Shown: positions 62,878-64,000 of the stretch, one piece after another
How positions within the stretch are numbered: position 1 is the first letter of the stretch
How the letters are laid out: each line of letters opens with the position of its first letter
Source of the DNA: Akkermansia sp.
GTDB taxonomy: Bacteria; Verrucomicrobiota; Verrucomicrobiia; Verrucomicrobiales; Akkermansiaceae
Assembly (NCBI GenBank): GCA_017517385.1
Contig: JAFWZG010000003.1
Span: forward strand, 1 to 64,000
Length of the DNA stretch: 64,000 nucleotides
Direction of reading: 5' to 3'
Position numbers and translations under genes: made by a program
The notes under the pieces: generated by a model
What the model was told of the DNA's origin: nothing
Seen by the model: only the letters and a program-made list of their open reading frames with translations
Databases searched by the model: none

Positions 62878-63741
62878 TTCCAGAAAGGTTCGCACCTCCT
62901 CCAGGCGCTTCATTGCCATCTGTCGGCCAATATCGTAGGTCGCCTTCAGGCGCTCAGGCTTCTTTTCCACACGGCTTACCGGCAGCAGGGCATCCGGACG
63001 AATCACAAGCACATCACCGGATTTCTCGCGCTCTTCTATATAACGCAGCGTCTCATTGTACACCACATGGCGCTGCTCCATGGCACGCACGAGGTGCGGA
63101 TATTTGCGGTACTTCATGCGCACGAAAAATAGCAGGCCATTCTCCTTCTTTTCAAACATGGGCGGCTGGGTGAGAATCACGACATTGCGCTTGTAGCCAA
63201 TGCTCTCAAAATAGCGCAGAGGAATGGAATCAGATATTCCCCCATCCAACAGTTTGCGCCCTTCTATCTCCACCATCTGTGAAACAAGCGGCATGGAGGA
63301 TGAGGCACGAATCCAATCAAACCCGTGGTCTTCATAGCCGCCAAATTCATGGTAAACAGGCTCCCCCGTCTCCACATCCGTACACACCAAATAAAAAGGC
63401 ATAGGATTCTGGCTATAGGCGTCAAAATCAAAGATATCATGCTTCAGCGGCACTTCACCATAACAGAAATCTGTACTGTAAATATTGCCATCCCTCAGCA
63501 GTGCCCATAATCCGCAATAACGCTTATCCCGGCAAAAACGCATATTGTACCGGATAGCACGCCCTATCTGGCCAGTCTTATAGTTCACGCCGAATGCCGC
63601 TCCGGCGGATACACCGATGGTGGCATCAAAGCTTATCCCCTTCTCCATGAATACATCCAGTATGCCCGCTGTGAACATACCGCGCATAGCACCACCCTCT
63701 AAAACTAAGCCCGTTTTCATGATGTGCGGGGAGTCTATCAT
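62863..63741 (-). CDS. Patatin-like phospholipase
   Basis: 292 residues from the ATG at 63741, which is preceded by an ideal GGAGGT site 7 bases upstream; an in-frame ATG at 63780 has no such site. The patatin catalytic dyad is visible: oxyanion loop GLVLEGGAMRGMFTAGIL, nucleophile elbow IGVSAGAAFG (Ser) and DGGISDSIP (Asp). It resembles the bacterial patatin group of about 290 residues. It would hydrolyse acyl esters of membrane lipids or glycolipids in the cytoplasm; no signal peptide is seen. The 3' end overlaps the convergent repeat-protein gene. Confidence 0.9.
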   Translation of the reverse strand: MIDSPHIMKTGLVLEGGAMRGMFTAGILDVFMEKGISFDATIGVSAGAAFGVNYKTGQIGRAIRYNMRFCRDKRYCGLWALLRDGNIYSTDFCYGEVPLKHDIFDFDAYSQNPMPFYLVCTDVETGEPVYHEFGGYEDHGFDWIRASSSMPLVSQMVEIEGRKLLDGGISDSIPLRYFESIGYKRNVVILTQPPMFEKKENGLLFFVRMKYRKYPHLVRAMEQRHVVYNETLRYIEEREKSGDVLVIRPDALLPVSRVEKKPERLKATYDIGRQMAMKRLEEVRTFLESVSL

Positions 63742-63773
63742 AATTACACCTCCAAGGCAAGACGATAAAAACC

Positions 63774-63802
63774 TTGCCACCGAAGCAAGGACATGTTAGT
63801 AT
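63774..63802 (+). promoter_or_regulatory. Promoter predicting a leaderless mRNA at the right edge
   Basis: TTGCCA (63774-63779), 17-bp spacer, TAGTAT (63797-63802). The ATG at 63809 is 6 bp after the -10 box. Confidence 0.65.
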
Positions 63803-63808
63803 GGCAGC

Positions 63809-64000
63809 ATGAAATTATTTCTCATTCTTTACGCTATCATCCAACTTATCCTGAGCGCTTGTGTTCTTTCGCTCCTCACGCTCGGTGGCTGTGGCGTAGA
63901 GCATGTACCAGCCCTACAGTTGCATTACCCCATGTGGGCTGTCATGAGCATCGCCGCGCTTTCTATCGGCGTCAAAAAAGCGAGCGCCTACATCATCCTT
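63809..64000 (+). CDS. Start of a small membrane protein (truncated by window)
   Basis: 64 codons open to the window edge. The first segment MKLFLILYAIIQLILSACVL is strongly hydrophobic and is followed by LSLLTLGGCGVEHVPALQLH. A second hydrophobic stretch, MWAVMSIAALSIGV, begins near residue 42. It is probably a polytopic inner-membrane protein; the family cannot be named from this fragment. Confidence 0.6.
   Translation, partial: MKLFLILYAIIQLILSACVLSLLTLGGCGVEHVPALQLHYPMWAVMSIAALSIGVKKASAYIIL

Overview
The window most likely comes from a Verrucomicrobiota chromosome, probably an Akkermansia-like gut lineage. The main clue is the C-terminus of the large surface protein at 428-5032, which is a PEP-CTERM-type tail (Pro-Glu-Pro, hydrophobic helix, five arginines) of the kind common in Akkermansia. 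The same protein carries GGAI/FxxN repeats like the chlamydial Pmp proteins, from another PVC phylum. Other clues are Gram-negative outer-membrane beta-barrels, few Shine-Dalgarno sites, and sigma70-type promoters often placed only 6-10 bp before the start codon. The taxonomic call is inference.

Layout. 1-239: 5' end of a minus-strand gene leaving the window, possibly an integrase. 428-5032: Pmp-like PEP-CTERM surface protein. 5295-5729: small exported protein (minus). 5974-11910: seven-gene operon with asd, ispA, an OppF-like ATPase, tatC, two small membrane proteins and a membrane-GNAT fusion. 12013-13212: porin-like barrel (minus). 13431-15113: a DUF2147 protein, a small anchored protein and pdxA. 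15194-16972: acyltransferase fused to an OlsB-like N-acyltransferase. 17121-17789: outer-membrane barrel (minus), then tRNA-Ser(UGA). 18243-20800: khpA-priA. 20913-22366: family-4 uracil-DNA glycosylase and a Sel1-repeat lipoprotein. Then initiator tRNA-Met, a UvrD/PcrA-like helicase and enolase.

26404-49661 is the striking part: seven consecutive plus-strand genes rich in ankyrin repeats. The first three encode Hanks-type Ser/Thr kinases, each with an intact N-terminal kinase domain, one transmembrane segment near residue 310-330 and a C-terminal ankyrin array predicted to be outside the cytoplasm. The next four encode exported proteins with no kinase domain, built from 3-8 or, in the last, about 15 modules of the same type. 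Many modules recur at exactly 366 bp. Each module begins with a conserved cap and many end with a Pro/Ala-rich linker, which suggests beads of short ankyrin bundles on a string. My inference is a transmembrane signalling or surface-adhesion system in which ankyrin ectodomains of the kinases and the exported proteins recognise each other or a common ligand. I cannot match it to a described system.

49772-52784: metG and rtcB (both minus). 53041-54106: an unknown protein and a lipoprotein, each behind a promoter that predicts little or no leader. 54261-62877: a run of three related small lipoproteins, ruvB, an amidase-like lipoprotein, a 1718-residue DUF4011-type helicase/nuclease (possible anti-phage protein) and a 20-22-residue tandem-repeat protein. 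Between the second and third lipoprotein genes lies a decayed copy of the ruvB start, the scar of a tandem duplication. 62863-63741: patatin-like phospholipase (minus). 63809-64000: start of a small membrane protein leaving the window.

All family names come from motif recognition by eye; no database search was run.
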